From assembly GCA_014204635.1 (NCBI GenBank), contig JACHLS010000017.1, forward strand, positions 1-64,000: a DNA stretch of 64,000 nucleotides, read 5' to 3'. Both the position numbers and the translations under genes were made by a program. This document shows positions 35,896 through 43,963 of the stretch, piece by piece (position 1 is the first letter of the stretch; each line of letters starts with the position of its first letter). The notes below the pieces were generated by a model. The model saw only the letters and a list, made by a program, of their open reading frames with translations, did not search any database and had not been told where the DNA came from. This stretch comes from Sporosarcina luteola (lineage in GTDB: Bacteria > Bacillota > Bacilli > Bacillales_A > Planococcaceae).

Positions 35896-38088
35896 TTAAT
35901 AAAACATCCTGACATTCCGATCTGCCAATTGATGGGCCAGGCGGATTGTAGAAACCGCCAATTCTGCATAGGAAACCTCTTGCTTCGGATTAAATTGGTT
36001 GTCTTCTGCCTTCACAAGCCCTTTCGCATTTGCAATAGCTACATAACCTGCAAATTCCTTCGTAATTTGATCCTTATCGTCGAAGTTTACCTTATATAAG
36101 TCAGTATGCTCTGCTGCTTTCTCGAGCCCGAGAACTTTAACATACCAGACCGCCAATTCCTCTCTCGTTACTGGTGCATCCACATCGAATTTCGGCTGGT
36201 CCGCATTGATTAATCCAATTGATAGCGCATGTTCAATCGCTGGGTAAAGCGGATGTTTCGGATCAATGTTTTCAAACGTCTGTTTTACTTCTTCCTGCCT
36301 GCCGAAACGCCCCTCATAGAAATAAGTTAGGGAATTCATTATAATGCGAAGTGCCTCTCCTCTGGAAACGGCGGCATCCCCATTAAACGATTTTCCGTCT
36401 TTCACTTCTAAAATATTGGCACTGATCAAATAGTTCAATTCCTTCTCTGCTGTCGGATGAGAGACTGTCACTTCACTTCTCATGCCAATCTCTTTCTTCC
36501 ACTCACCTGTCAACGCATCAATTGTATAATTGTATTCATTGGAGAACTTCGGAGCGTACACAAGGTCGTAATGCTTTGCGTCACCTTTCCGCATATAATT
36601 CAGCTCGACCGAAAGGCTGTCCTTGTACTTCTCCAGCGCCTGTTCTTCTCCTACCGCTTTTTCTGGATCCGGCCAATTGCTAAATTCATTATAGTCGGCT
36701 GTGAGGGAATTCAATGTTCCATCCGCATTAATTGCAACCGATATTTGGTCACCTATTACAGTAAGACCATTTTCGATTCGAGGGAACGCCAAGAAATAGG
36801 TGCCAAACATCTCTTCAAACGTTCCTTCCACTGTCGGTTTCGCATACAAGTGCAATCTTGAAGGCATAAACTCTTTTAAATATTCGATAGCCGCCTCTTG
36901 GGCTTGCTGCTCGGATATTGCATGGCTCCAATCCGGCTTTTCTTTCATCGGGTACCAGCTACGGTCGCTCACTTCACTATAATTTAAAAGATCGCCGGTT
37001 TTCTTATCAAATTCCAAACTTGAACCTGATCCGCCTCTATCTGTATAGTACATATATTGAATGCTGATTATTTCCTTGCCAAAGTAATTTTCTCGCACGT
37101 CAATCCCTTCGATTGCCAGTTTTCCATCCGAAGATGGGGCTTTTAATATCTTCTCAGCAAATTTCTTTGCCTTGTCAGAAGTTATATCTGCATCCCTAGG
37201 CGCTAAAGGCTCTGTTACAATTGGCTCTACCTTTGTTTTTTCAGGCGGAGCGTCTTTGAATCCCTTTACTGTCTCCCATTGTCCCGTTAAAGCGTGGACA
37301 CTGGCTAGCCGCGGTGTATAAACTAGATCGACTGACCGTTCTTCTGTTCGGTAATCCCAATTCACTGCATACTGCAGATCGACGGCCAAATTCTCTTTGA
37401 TCTGTTCCAACACTTTGTCCTTGTCCCAAATTACTTCGACTTCATCAAAGGTTTCACCCTTGGACTGATTCGAGAATTTATAGTAACCTGCCACTTCTCC
37501 ATTGCCCAGCACTGTCACTTGTGCAAGTTGATCGGAGATCGGCACTTGCCCTTTCAATTGCTTGAAGGTAAAGGAATATCGGATAGGTTCTGTCAGCTTC
37601 ACATTAAAGTAGTAAGGTGTCTCTTCCAGTTGATACTCTTTTTCATCCAAGAACTTCTTCACAAAGGATTTAGCAATTTCCTTTGCTTCATCATTCGTTA
37701 CTTTTGGCGGGAATAATGCATCTACTTCATTCGGAGAATTATAGGAAAAACTCTCAAGTTCAAGCCCTTCGCCTACAAATCCTACACTACTCGAATACGA
37801 CTTACCTCCTTTCGTCGTGTTTAGATATAATTGATAGCTAAGTCTTTCTTCTCCTAGAAAATTGTTGTTCCCGCTACTCATATAAGCTTCTCCCGTTGTC
37901 AGAAAATCCAACTCAGGAAACAATGTTTTGAACTTTGCGATCAATTCCTGCTTCGTAACAGTCTGCGCTACCGATGACGTCTCTGCAGCTTGGCCATTTG
38001 AATTTTCTTGTGCTGCCACTGCAGAAGTTAAAAGACTAAATGCCAATGCCGAAGATGATAGTGCCATGCCAAACTTTTTTAATTTCAC
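35896..38088 (-). CDS. secreted YcdB/YcdC-domain protein with SLH repeats
   Basis: About 730 aa. The GTG at 38088 is taken as start (AGGGGGATATTATT upstream), giving a classic signal peptide with Lys-rich start and a cut near SAVAAQ (about residue 27). Two related regions (about 90-270 and 310-520) each carry YcdB/YcdC-like motifs such as DALTGQW and DLVYAPKF, so the body is an internal duplication. Residues about 540-725 contain three S-layer homology units, with phrases like GDAAVSRGEALRI, VDAPVTREELAV and PKQEVSYAELAV. SLH domains bind pyruvylated wall polymers, so the protein is probably wall-anchored. Function unknown. Confidence 0.85.
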   Translation of the reverse strand: MKLKKFGMALSSSALAFSLLTSAVAAQENSNGQAAETSSVAQTVTKQELIAKFKTLFPELDFLTTGEAYMSSGNNNFLGEERLSYQLYLNTTKGGKSYSSSVGFVGEGLELESFSYNSPNEVDALFPPKVTNDEAKEIAKSFVKKFLDEKEYQLEETPYYFNVKLTEPIRYSFTFKQLKGQVPISDQLAQVTVLGNGEVAGYYKFSNQSKGETFDEVEVIWDKDKVLEQIKENLAVDLQYAVNWDYRTEERSVDLVYTPRLASVHALTGQWETVKGFKDAPPEKTKVEPIVTEPLAPRDADITSDKAKKFAEKILKAPSSDGKLAIEGIDVRENYFGKEIISIQYMYYTDRGGSGSSLEFDKKTGDLLNYSEVSDRSWYPMKEKPDWSHAISEQQAQEAAIEYLKEFMPSRLHLYAKPTVEGTFEEMFGTYFLAFPRIENGLTVIGDQISVAINADGTLNSLTADYNEFSNWPDPEKAVGEEQALEKYKDSLSVELNYMRKGDAKHYDLVYAPKFSNEYNYTIDALTGEWKKEIGMRSEVTVSHPTAEKELNYLISANILEVKDGKSFNGDAAVSRGEALRIIMNSLTYFYEGRFGRQEEVKQTFENIDPKHPLYPAIEHALSIGLINADQPKFDVDAPVTREELAVWYVKVLGLEKAAEHTDLYKVNFDDKDQITKEFAGYVAIANAKGLVKAEDNQFNPKQEVSYAELAVSTIRLAHQLADRNVRMFY

Positions 38089-38209
38089 AATAATATCCCC
38101 CTGTATTGGATGTCGTCGTAACACTCCAATTTATTTGTATGTCTTGTGATGCCTTAACATGCCTGTTTTGTGGAATAGACATTGTTTGCACAAACAAATG
38201 GCAAGGGCA

Positions 38210-39949
38210 TCACTCCCCTGCTCCTTCTTCTAACTTGTTCGGCTCGTCGCTGCCCCGGTATCGTTGGTAAGGCAACACATTCCACGTCCGATAATCCAAG
38301 TCTTCTGCACGCAATCCCTTCGGCAGATCGTTAAGAATTCGTTTAGCCACAACTAATTCGCGTTCTGCCTCTCCTTTATCCTGATACAAAAATTCATCAG
38401 ATGCTTCTTGCGGAGCCTGATTCAGCTTCTCCTCCAAATCGTTGATGACCATTTGCTGCTGGGTTTGCAGTGCATCTCTAGCTTCTGTTACCCAATCCGG
38501 CTGCAAATGACGATTCGTATCCCCTGCGTTGCTGTACTCTTCAAACACATCCCGATAAATCCGGTCGGCATTGGATCGGACATCCAAGTTGACCATTTCC
38601 AGATCGTAATTTGTCAATTCCTCTATCGTAAGCGGCGTCAAGCGTTTGCGACCGCCAAGGCGTGTGCGTTCCAGATAGAATGGGAACATACTCTTTATCG
38701 TTTTGCCAACCGGACTGATAGCGTTTTCATTTTCGTCAAGCCCTTTTGGCTGGATACCCTGGATGGCGATCCGCGCCGATTCAGGACGCACAATCTCTTT
38801 CGGCGGCATGATGCCATGGCGCAGCATTTCACGAATACCCGTCCCAGAGATGTTAATGCGATACCGATCATCGTGCGGGCACGATTGAACTGTCGCTGGT
38901 GTATCGCAGCGTGTACAATAGAAGACTTCATGGTAGAGGCGAACATCGATGCCGAGCTCTTCCGGACGAAATTGATCGAAGATGCTGTGGCTTGCATATT
39001 TGTCGTAATAATCGCCAATGCCTGCATGGTCACGACCGATTAACGCATGGGTGCAGCCATAATTCTTCATAATGAGAGCATGCAAGATCGTCTCCCGGGG
39101 ACCCGCAAAAATATACGTCACACGGAGCGGCGCTAGGATGGAGCGGCCTTTTGGATAGTACGTCTCTAACACACTCCGGTACGACAACATCCGGAATTCA
39201 TGACGGGTATACTCACGTTTCGCCATCTCCACAAGTGGCTGCAATAACAAGCCGTCCACTTCTTCCAGAGCATTTTTATGAATATACTCATGTCCGCGAT
39301 GCAATGGATTGGCTCCTGTAATAAAACCCGCAGCCGATTTAAACTTCTTCACTTCATAAAAATCATGCCACGTATCTTTCGGCTCAAGACGAAGCTTCTC
39401 AAACGGCCCCCAATCAACCCGTTTCAATAAGCGGATCGGTCCGCCGAGTGCGACATCTCCCATTCTTCTATAGATCGCATCCACCCCTGGATGATCCCGA
39501 TCCGTCGTACCAAACAGATGGGCTGCGCGGAACTCTTTATCGTACGCGAATTTGTCTTCAATCTGCAAAATGGCGATCGGTTCGTTTTCTTCATTGGCGA
39601 GTGTCACTTCATCGCCGACTGTCAGCGTTTGAATCACTTCTTGATTTCGATTGCCAATCGGTGCAAAACTGAGCGGCACCGGCCAAATTGTCCCATCCGC
39701 TAACCTTCCGTTGGTGAGAACCGCCGTATAATCGTCCTCGTTCATGAACCCCTCATTCGGTGACAGCACCCCAGTCGCTATCATCTCCAGCGTAATAACC
39801 GCTTCCAAATCGACCATAATTGTCGGCAACTGTCTTGCCTTTGCAAGCAACTCCTCCAATTCGTCCCCTGTTGCTACACGATCCACCAGCTTTCCCCCAT
39901 GAGGCTGTTGCGGATATGCAGCAAACTTGTTTTCCGTAACATGTAACAT
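38210..39949 (-). CDS. sat: ATP sulfurylase with long C-terminal extension
   Basis: Forms adenosine 5'-phosphosulfate from sulfate and ATP. The ATP-binding motif is TGANPLHRGHEYI (about residue 205). The C-terminal side of the core has CTRCDTPATVQSCPHDD, a Cys/His zinc-ribbon-like loop known from dissimilatory-type Sat proteins, and the GTGIREMLRHG motif closes the core near residue 385. Instead of ending there like B. subtilis Sat (382 aa), it runs to 579 aa. The extra 190 residues have no Walker A, so they are not an APS kinase. ATG at 39949, with AGGAGGGATGA upstream. No cysH or APS kinase gene is adjacent. Confidence 0.9.
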   Translation of the reverse strand: MLHVTENKFAAYPQQPHGGKLVDRVATGDELEELLAKARQLPTIMVDLEAVITLEMIATGVLSPNEGFMNEDDYTAVLTNGRLADGTIWPVPLSFAPIGNRNQEVIQTLTVGDEVTLANEENEPIAILQIEDKFAYDKEFRAAHLFGTTDRDHPGVDAIYRRMGDVALGGPIRLLKRVDWGPFEKLRLEPKDTWHDFYEVKKFKSAAGFITGANPLHRGHEYIHKNALEEVDGLLLQPLVEMAKREYTRHEFRMLSYRSVLETYYPKGRSILAPLRVTYIFAGPRETILHALIMKNYGCTHALIGRDHAGIGDYYDKYASHSIFDQFRPEELGIDVRLYHEVFYCTRCDTPATVQSCPHDDRYRINISGTGIREMLRHGIMPPKEIVRPESARIAIQGIQPKGLDENENAISPVGKTIKSMFPFYLERTRLGGRKRLTPLTIEELTNYDLEMVNLDVRSNADRIYRDVFEEYSNAGDTNRHLQPDWVTEARDALQTQQQMVINDLEEKLNQAPQEASDEFLYQDKGEAERELVVAKRILNDLPKGLRAEDLDYRTWNVLPYQRYRGSDEPNKLEEGAGE

Positions 39950-39974
39950 TTCATCCCTCCTAATTTCCCAAATC

Positions 39975-39993
39975 TTGTTTCCAAAGGAAACAA
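39975..39993. promoter_or_regulatory. palindromic operator candidate upstream of sat
   Basis: Perfect inverted repeat TTGTTTCC-AAA-GGAAACAA, 26 bp before the sat start. In the leader of a sulfur-assimilation gene it is a plausible repressor site; the regulator is unknown. Confidence 0.5.
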
Positions 39994-40193
39994 CCACTAA
40001 TAAAATATTAACATACTTTTCTAAAAAAGAAAGGTAGTTTCAATTTTCAATTGGCATTCAATAGGAAAAGAATCTGGAAATCCTTTGTAGACAAGCGAAC
40101 AGTTGATTGGACGAAACCAATCCTTAACCAGGGCCAATTTGAGCGGTTGGTTTGCAGGATGGAATGCTTCGAGCTGAGGTGATTACACTTAGA

Positions 40194-40900
40194 TTACGAG
40201 CGCTCCAGGAACATATACGAGCTCTCCGGACAATATACGAGCGCTTCCGGAGCATATATGAGCTCTCCTAGCAGTTTACGAGCGCTTCCAAACATATACG
40301 AGCTCTCCGGGCAATATACGAGCGCTTCCCAAGCATATATGAGCTCTCTTAGCAGTTTACGAGCACTTCCGGAGCATATACGAGCTCTCCAGGCAATATA
40401 CGAGCGCTTCCGGAACATATATGAGCTCTCCTAGCAATTTACGAGCGCTCCCGAAGCATATATGAGCTCTCCGGGCAATATACGAGCGTTCCCGGAACAT
40501 ATATGAGCACTCCTAGCAATTTACGAGCGCTCCTGAAACATATATGAGCTCTCCGGGCAATATACGAGCGTTCCCGGAACATATATGAGCACTCCTAGCA
40601 ATTTACGAGCGCTCCCGAAGCATATATGAGCTCTCCGGGCAATATACGAGCGCTCCCCAGCATATTTGAGCTCTCCTAGCAATTTACGAGCGCTTCCAGA
40701 ACATATACGAGCTCTCCAGGCGATATACGAGCGCTTCCCAAACATATATGAGCTCTCCGGGCAATATACGAGCGCTCCCCAGCATATACGAGCTCTTCGG
40801 GCAATATACGAGCGCTTCCCAAGAATATATGAGCTCTCCTAGCAATTTACGAGCGCTTCCCAAGCATATACGAGCGCTCCACGACCATAAATGCACACTT
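40194..40900 (+). repeat. 41-bp-period intergenic repeat array (array 2)
   Basis: About 34 half-units. Odd units are about 21 bp, like TACGAGCGCTTCCGGAGCATA, and even units about 20 bp, like TATGAGCTCTCCGGGCAATA. Even units themselves alternate between endings GGGCAATA and TAGCAATT through most of the array, giving an 82-bp higher-order repeat. Every half-unit starts TAYGAGC followed by GCTY or TCTC, so many contain the palindromes GAGCGCTC or GAGCTC. The array fills most of the gap between divergent sat and mntH. Short open frames on the minus strand arise from the repeat and have no ribosome binding site. Confidence 0.93.
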
Positions 40901-41084
40901 ACGGAGGGTACAAATAGTTAGCATGTCATAGCTGAAATAAAACCATGGTTCAAAGGGATCCAGATAAACAGTGCTGGTTGCCAGCTCGATAAAGGTTTTC
41001 TGCTTTCTTGCCATAGACCGGTTGGAATTGGCTTCAGGAGTTCATGCTAACAGCAGGGCAGCCTGTTTATACAATTAAAAAAGG

Positions 41085-41113
41085 TTTACTTTGCACGAAA
41101 CGTGTTACATAGT
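41085..41113 (+). promoter_or_regulatory. mntH promoter with possible operator
   Basis: TTTACT (41085-41090), 17 bp, CATAGT (41108-41113). The spacer contains the dyad TTGCACG-AAA-CGTGTTA (41091-41107), which could be a metalloregulator site such as for MntR; the match to known MntR boxes is only partial. Confidence 0.5.
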
Positions 41114-41149
41114 AAAGAAATACTTGATTGAAATGGGAGGGGTGCTCGA

Positions 41150-42421
41150 ATGCGGGATCCAGATGGACGGGAAAAAACAACAATTTCCGCAGAAGCAGCA
41201 CTGCGGGGGGAACTAAAAGGGATCCGCAAAGTTCTTCCGTTCCTTGGGCCGGCTTTCATTGCGGCAGTTGCTTATATCGATCCCGGTAATTTTGCTACCA
41301 ATATTACGGCAGGGTCTACATATGGATATTTGTTATTATGGGTCATTGCAGTTTCCAATCTGCTTGCTGTTTTGATTCAATCCCTATCCGCCAAACTGGG
41401 GATTGCGACAGGAATGAATTTGGCGGAAGTGGCGAGGGAGAGGTTTCCGAAAGGTGTCTCCATTTTCCTTTGGATTCAGGCAGAACTCGTAATCATTGCG
41501 ACGGATTTAGCTGAATTTATCGGTGCGGCTCTTGGACTTTATTTATTATTCGGTATACCAATGCTGCCAGCTGCTCTGATCACCGCAATTGGATCGTTCG
41601 TTATTTTAGAATTACAACGGCGGGGATATCGCACTTTGGAGGCGGTCATTGCGGGGATGCTGTTTATTGTCGTTCTCGCTTTCGCTTTCCAAACTTTTTT
41701 AGCAAAGCCAGATATGGCGGAGGTAGTGCAAGGCATCGTGACACCGCGTTTTGATGGGATTGACAGCATTCTGTTGGCTGCGGGCATTCTTGGAGCTACA
41801 GTTATGCCGCACGCAATCTATTTGCATTCTTCCTTAACGCAAAAACGAATCGTTGGCAGGAATGAAGATGAGAAAAGACGGATATTCCGGTTTGAGTTCA
41901 TAGATATTATCATTGCCATGATCATCGCTGGTGCAATTAATATGAGCATGCTTATTATCGCAGCCGCCCTCTTTTTTCAAAAAGGCGGAGTGGTGGAGGA
42001 CTTGGATGTCGCTTTCACACAGCTTGGCGACACAATCGGCCCGGTTGCTGCTTTATCCTTTGCCCTCGGGCTCCTGATTGCCGGGCTGTCCAGTTCATCT
42101 GTCGGAACGATGTCTGGTGATGTGGTCATGCAAGGTTTCATCAACATGAGAATTAATTTATATCTCCGGCGTGCGATTACAATGATCCCGCCGCTAGCCA
42201 TTATCATGTCTGGTGTCAATGCAACTCACGCCCTGGTGTTAAGTCAAGTTATTTTATCGTTCGGAATTGCATTTGCCCTTGTTCCGCTCGTCATGTTCAC
42301 TTCCAACAAACAAATTATGGGCGGCCTGGTGAATCATAAAGTTACAACGATTGCAGCTTGGGCTGTGGCAGTCGTTGTTATCTTTCTGAATTTGTTCCTG
42401 CTATATGAAACAGTCCTGTAA
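41150..42421 (+). CDS. mntH: NRAMP manganese/divalent metal transporter
   Basis: A 423-aa membrane protein with 11 predicted helices that imports Mn(II) and related metals with protons. The two metal-binding signatures are present: DPGNFATN in helix 1 (about residue 44) and MPHAIYLHS in helix 6 (about residue 219). GGGAGGGGTGCTCGA precedes the ATG. A charged N-terminal tail of about 30 residues is present. It stands alone downstream of repeat array 2 with a terminator behind it. Confidence 0.95.
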   Translation: MRDPDGREKTTISAEAALRGELKGIRKVLPFLGPAFIAAVAYIDPGNFATNITAGSTYGYLLLWVIAVSNLLAVLIQSLSAKLGIATGMNLAEVARERFPKGVSIFLWIQAELVIIATDLAEFIGAALGLYLLFGIPMLPAALITAIGSFVILELQRRGYRTLEAVIAGMLFIVVLAFAFQTFLAKPDMAEVVQGIVTPRFDGIDSILLAAGILGATVMPHAIYLHSSLTQKRIVGRNEDEKRRIFRFEFIDIIIAMIIAGAINMSMLIIAAALFFQKGGVVEDLDVAFTQLGDTIGPVAALSFALGLLIAGLSSSSVGTMSGDVVMQGFINMRINLYLRRAITMIPPLAIIMSGVNATHALVLSQVILSFGIAFALVPLVMFTSNKQIMGGLVNHKVTTIAAWAVAVVVIFLNLFLLYETVL

Positions 42422-42425
42422 ATTT

Positions 42426-42473
42426 AAAGAGATCCATCCCTAATTATGAACTTAAGGATGGATCTCTTTCTTG
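42426..42473. terminator. bidirectional terminator, mntH and sda
   Basis: A 14-bp stem AAAGAGATCCATCC/GGATGGATCTCTTT. The sda stop codon lies in its loop, so the 3' end of sda forms one arm. Plus side followed by CTTG, minus side by AAATTTA; a strong stem with weak T-runs. Confidence 0.75.
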
Positions 42474-42611
42474 AAACAGCATTATTTTTTTGAAATTGAC
42501 AGAGCGCCGACTTAATTCCATTTCCAGCAGCTTAATGAAATACGGATCAAGACCGATTTTCTTTGCTAAGATGTAAGCCTGCAATAAGCTGTTCACTGAT
42601 AATTTCTCCAT
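42444..42611 (-). CDS. sda: sporulation checkpoint inhibitor Sda
   Basis: A 55-aa protein starting MEKLSVNSLLQAYILAKKIG and continuing LDPYFIKLLEMELSRRS. This helical hairpin pattern matches Sda, which binds the sporulation kinase KinA and blocks phosphorelay when replication is impaired. The C-terminus is about 8 residues longer than in B. subtilis (about 46-52 aa). The ATG at 42611 lies inside a longer open frame; the nearest purine-rich stretch (AAGGGTG) is about 14 nt upstream, so translation may be weak or regulated. A near-match DnaA box (TGTGTAAAA, 42659-42667, one mismatch) lies upstream, which would fit known DnaA control of sda. Confidence 0.88.
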   Translation of the reverse strand: MEKLSVNSLLQAYILAKKIGLDPYFIKLLEMELSRRSVNFKKIMLFQERDPSLSS

Positions 42612-42856
42612 GGTATTTCTACTTACACCCTTCTTGGATGGCTGCCTTGTGTGTATCTTGTGTAAAAAGGGAGCCTGTGCGCGAAGCGCAGCTGACATCT
42701 TTCAGCATATTTCCAGATTTCCCGTTAAAAGATCGCAATGTCGCCATCTTCTTATTCTTCCTGTATAAATATGTTATCATGAAGACAATTATATGAAAAA
42801 TATAAAAAAACTATGTTTTGCATTCTTTAATCATATACAAGAGGAGTGCCTATTGA

Positions 42857-43738
42857 TTGGATATTAGACAGCTACGTTATTTCATTGCAATTGTCGAAGA
42901 AGGAAAAATTTCAGCAGCAGCAGATAGACTCCATATGTCACAGCCACCGCTAAGCCAACAATTAAAAAGTATGGAAGAGGAGCTCGGTTCCCAACTGATC
43001 ATCCGGTCCGGCAAACGATTTGAAGTGACAGAAGCGGGAAAAGCCCTCTATGCTTATGCTCTTCAATTGGATCGATTAATGGAAGAGGCGGAGATGGAAG
43101 TGAAATCGGCTGGAAACGGAGTGAATGGCACATTATCATTGGGCATCAACACATTATCCTTGGCAGAATTACCAAAACTGCTTCAACAATTCCATGGCCA
43201 GTATCCAAAGGTTTATGTGAAGATTAAACAGAATGAGTCCACGCATCTTTGCAAGCTAGTAAGAGATCGAGTGGTGGAACTGGCGATTGTCCGTTTACCA
43301 CTTGAAATTGATGATCTTTCTGTCATTCACCTTTTGCAGGAACCTTTCTATTTCATTACATCAGAATATGGAGATCCGCTTCCACCGAAAATATCGCTTC
43401 ATGACATTCAGGAGTTTCCATTGCTTTTACCGAGTAAGGAAGGGATGGGCATCCATTACTTAATTTTGGAAGGGTTTTCCCGCTTTGAATTGAAACCGCA
43501 TATCATCGGAGAATGCTCCGACATTTCGATTCTGATGGATTTGGTAGCTTCTAATTTTGGCGCTTCCATCGTTCCAGAGACAGTCTTAAAACGCCATCAA
43601 GGAAAACCGATCCGTTCTTATCGTTTAGAAGATTCCAGCAATCTATCGGCGCCTGTTGGGCTCGTTTGGCTAAAAGACCACTATCTCTCAAAAACCGCAC
43701 AACATTTTATTGATTTGGTTCGAAAGGAATTTTGTTAA
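42857..43738 (+). CDS. LysR-family transcriptional regulator
   Basis: A 293-aa regulator with an N-terminal winged helix-turn-helix (residues 1-60: MDIRQLRYFIAIVEEGKISA then AAADRLHMSQPPLSQQ) and a C-terminal substrate-binding-type effector domain (about 90-290). TTG start, with AAGAGGAG about 10 nt upstream. Its natural target cannot be read; it lies between sda and the pbuE riboswitch, which has its own promoter, so control of pbuE is possible but not shown. Confidence 0.92.
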   Translation: MDIRQLRYFIAIVEEGKISAAADRLHMSQPPLSQQLKSMEEELGSQLIIRSGKRFEVTEAGKALYAYALQLDRLMEEAEMEVKSAGNGVNGTLSLGINTLSLAELPKLLQQFHGQYPKVYVKIKQNESTHLCKLVRDRVVELAIVRLPLEIDDLSVIHLLQEPFYFITSEYGDPLPPKISLHDIQEFPLLLPSKEGMGIHYLILEGFSRFELKPHIIGECSDISILMDLVASNFGASIVPETVLKRHQGKPIRSYRLEDSSNLSAPVGLVWLKDHYLSKTAQHFIDLVRKEFC

Positions 43739-43784
43739 ATGAAGACTCCTTTTTTCCTGCCGTCAAGGGACACGGGATGAAGAC

Positions 43785-43813
43785 TTGATTTCTTTTCGAA
43801 ACCGTGTTAGATT
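43785..43813 (+). promoter_or_regulatory. pbuE sigma-A promoter
   Basis: TTGATT (43785-43790), 17 bp, TAGATT (43808-43813), about 25 bp before the riboswitch. Confidence 0.7.
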
Positions 43814-43838
43814 GGAAAACGGAAAAACTTGATAGCAA

Positions 43839-43934
43839 CCGATTACGTATAATCTCAATAATATGGTTTGAGAGTCTCTACCAGGAACCTTTAAATCCTG
43901 ACTACAACGGAACATTTGTGGTCAGGATTTTTTT
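43839..43934 (+). promoter_or_regulatory. guanine-class purine riboswitch with ON-type terminator, upstream of pbuE
   Basis: The aptamer (43839-43910) closely follows the B. subtilis pbuE adenine aptamer: ATAATCTCAATAATATGG, TTTGAGAGTCTCTACCAGG, AACCTTTAAATCCTG. J3/1 reads GACTACAA, where pbuE has GATTACAA, so position 74 is C (guanine class) rather than U. The terminator (43893-43934) uses the 3' half of the aptamer itself: AAATCCTGACTACAA pairs with TTGTGGTCAGGATTT and is followed by TTTT. Ligand binding should therefore prevent termination, an ON switch. The G opposite C74 in the terminator arm is a compensating change relative to pbuE. Confidence 0.93.
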
Positions 43935-43963
43935 ATTTTCAGACCATTTTTGGAGGGATGTAC

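Noticed and set aside
40194-40896. Minus-strand open frames through array 2 giving repetitive peptides
   Set aside because: The 41-bp unit is not a multiple of three, no ribosome binding site precedes the frames, and the peptides only mirror the DNA repeat.
40194-40900. CRISPR array
   Set aside because: Units are contiguous and near-identical with no unique spacers, there is no cas gene in the window, and the 20/21-bp alternation does not fit.
42640-42670. Cluster of DnaA boxes upstream of sda
   Set aside because: Only one near-match (TGTGTAAAA) and one weaker one; too few to list as a separate feature.
42563-42796. 77-codon plus-strand frame antisense to sda
   Set aside because: Shadow of sda and its upstream region without a ribosome binding site.
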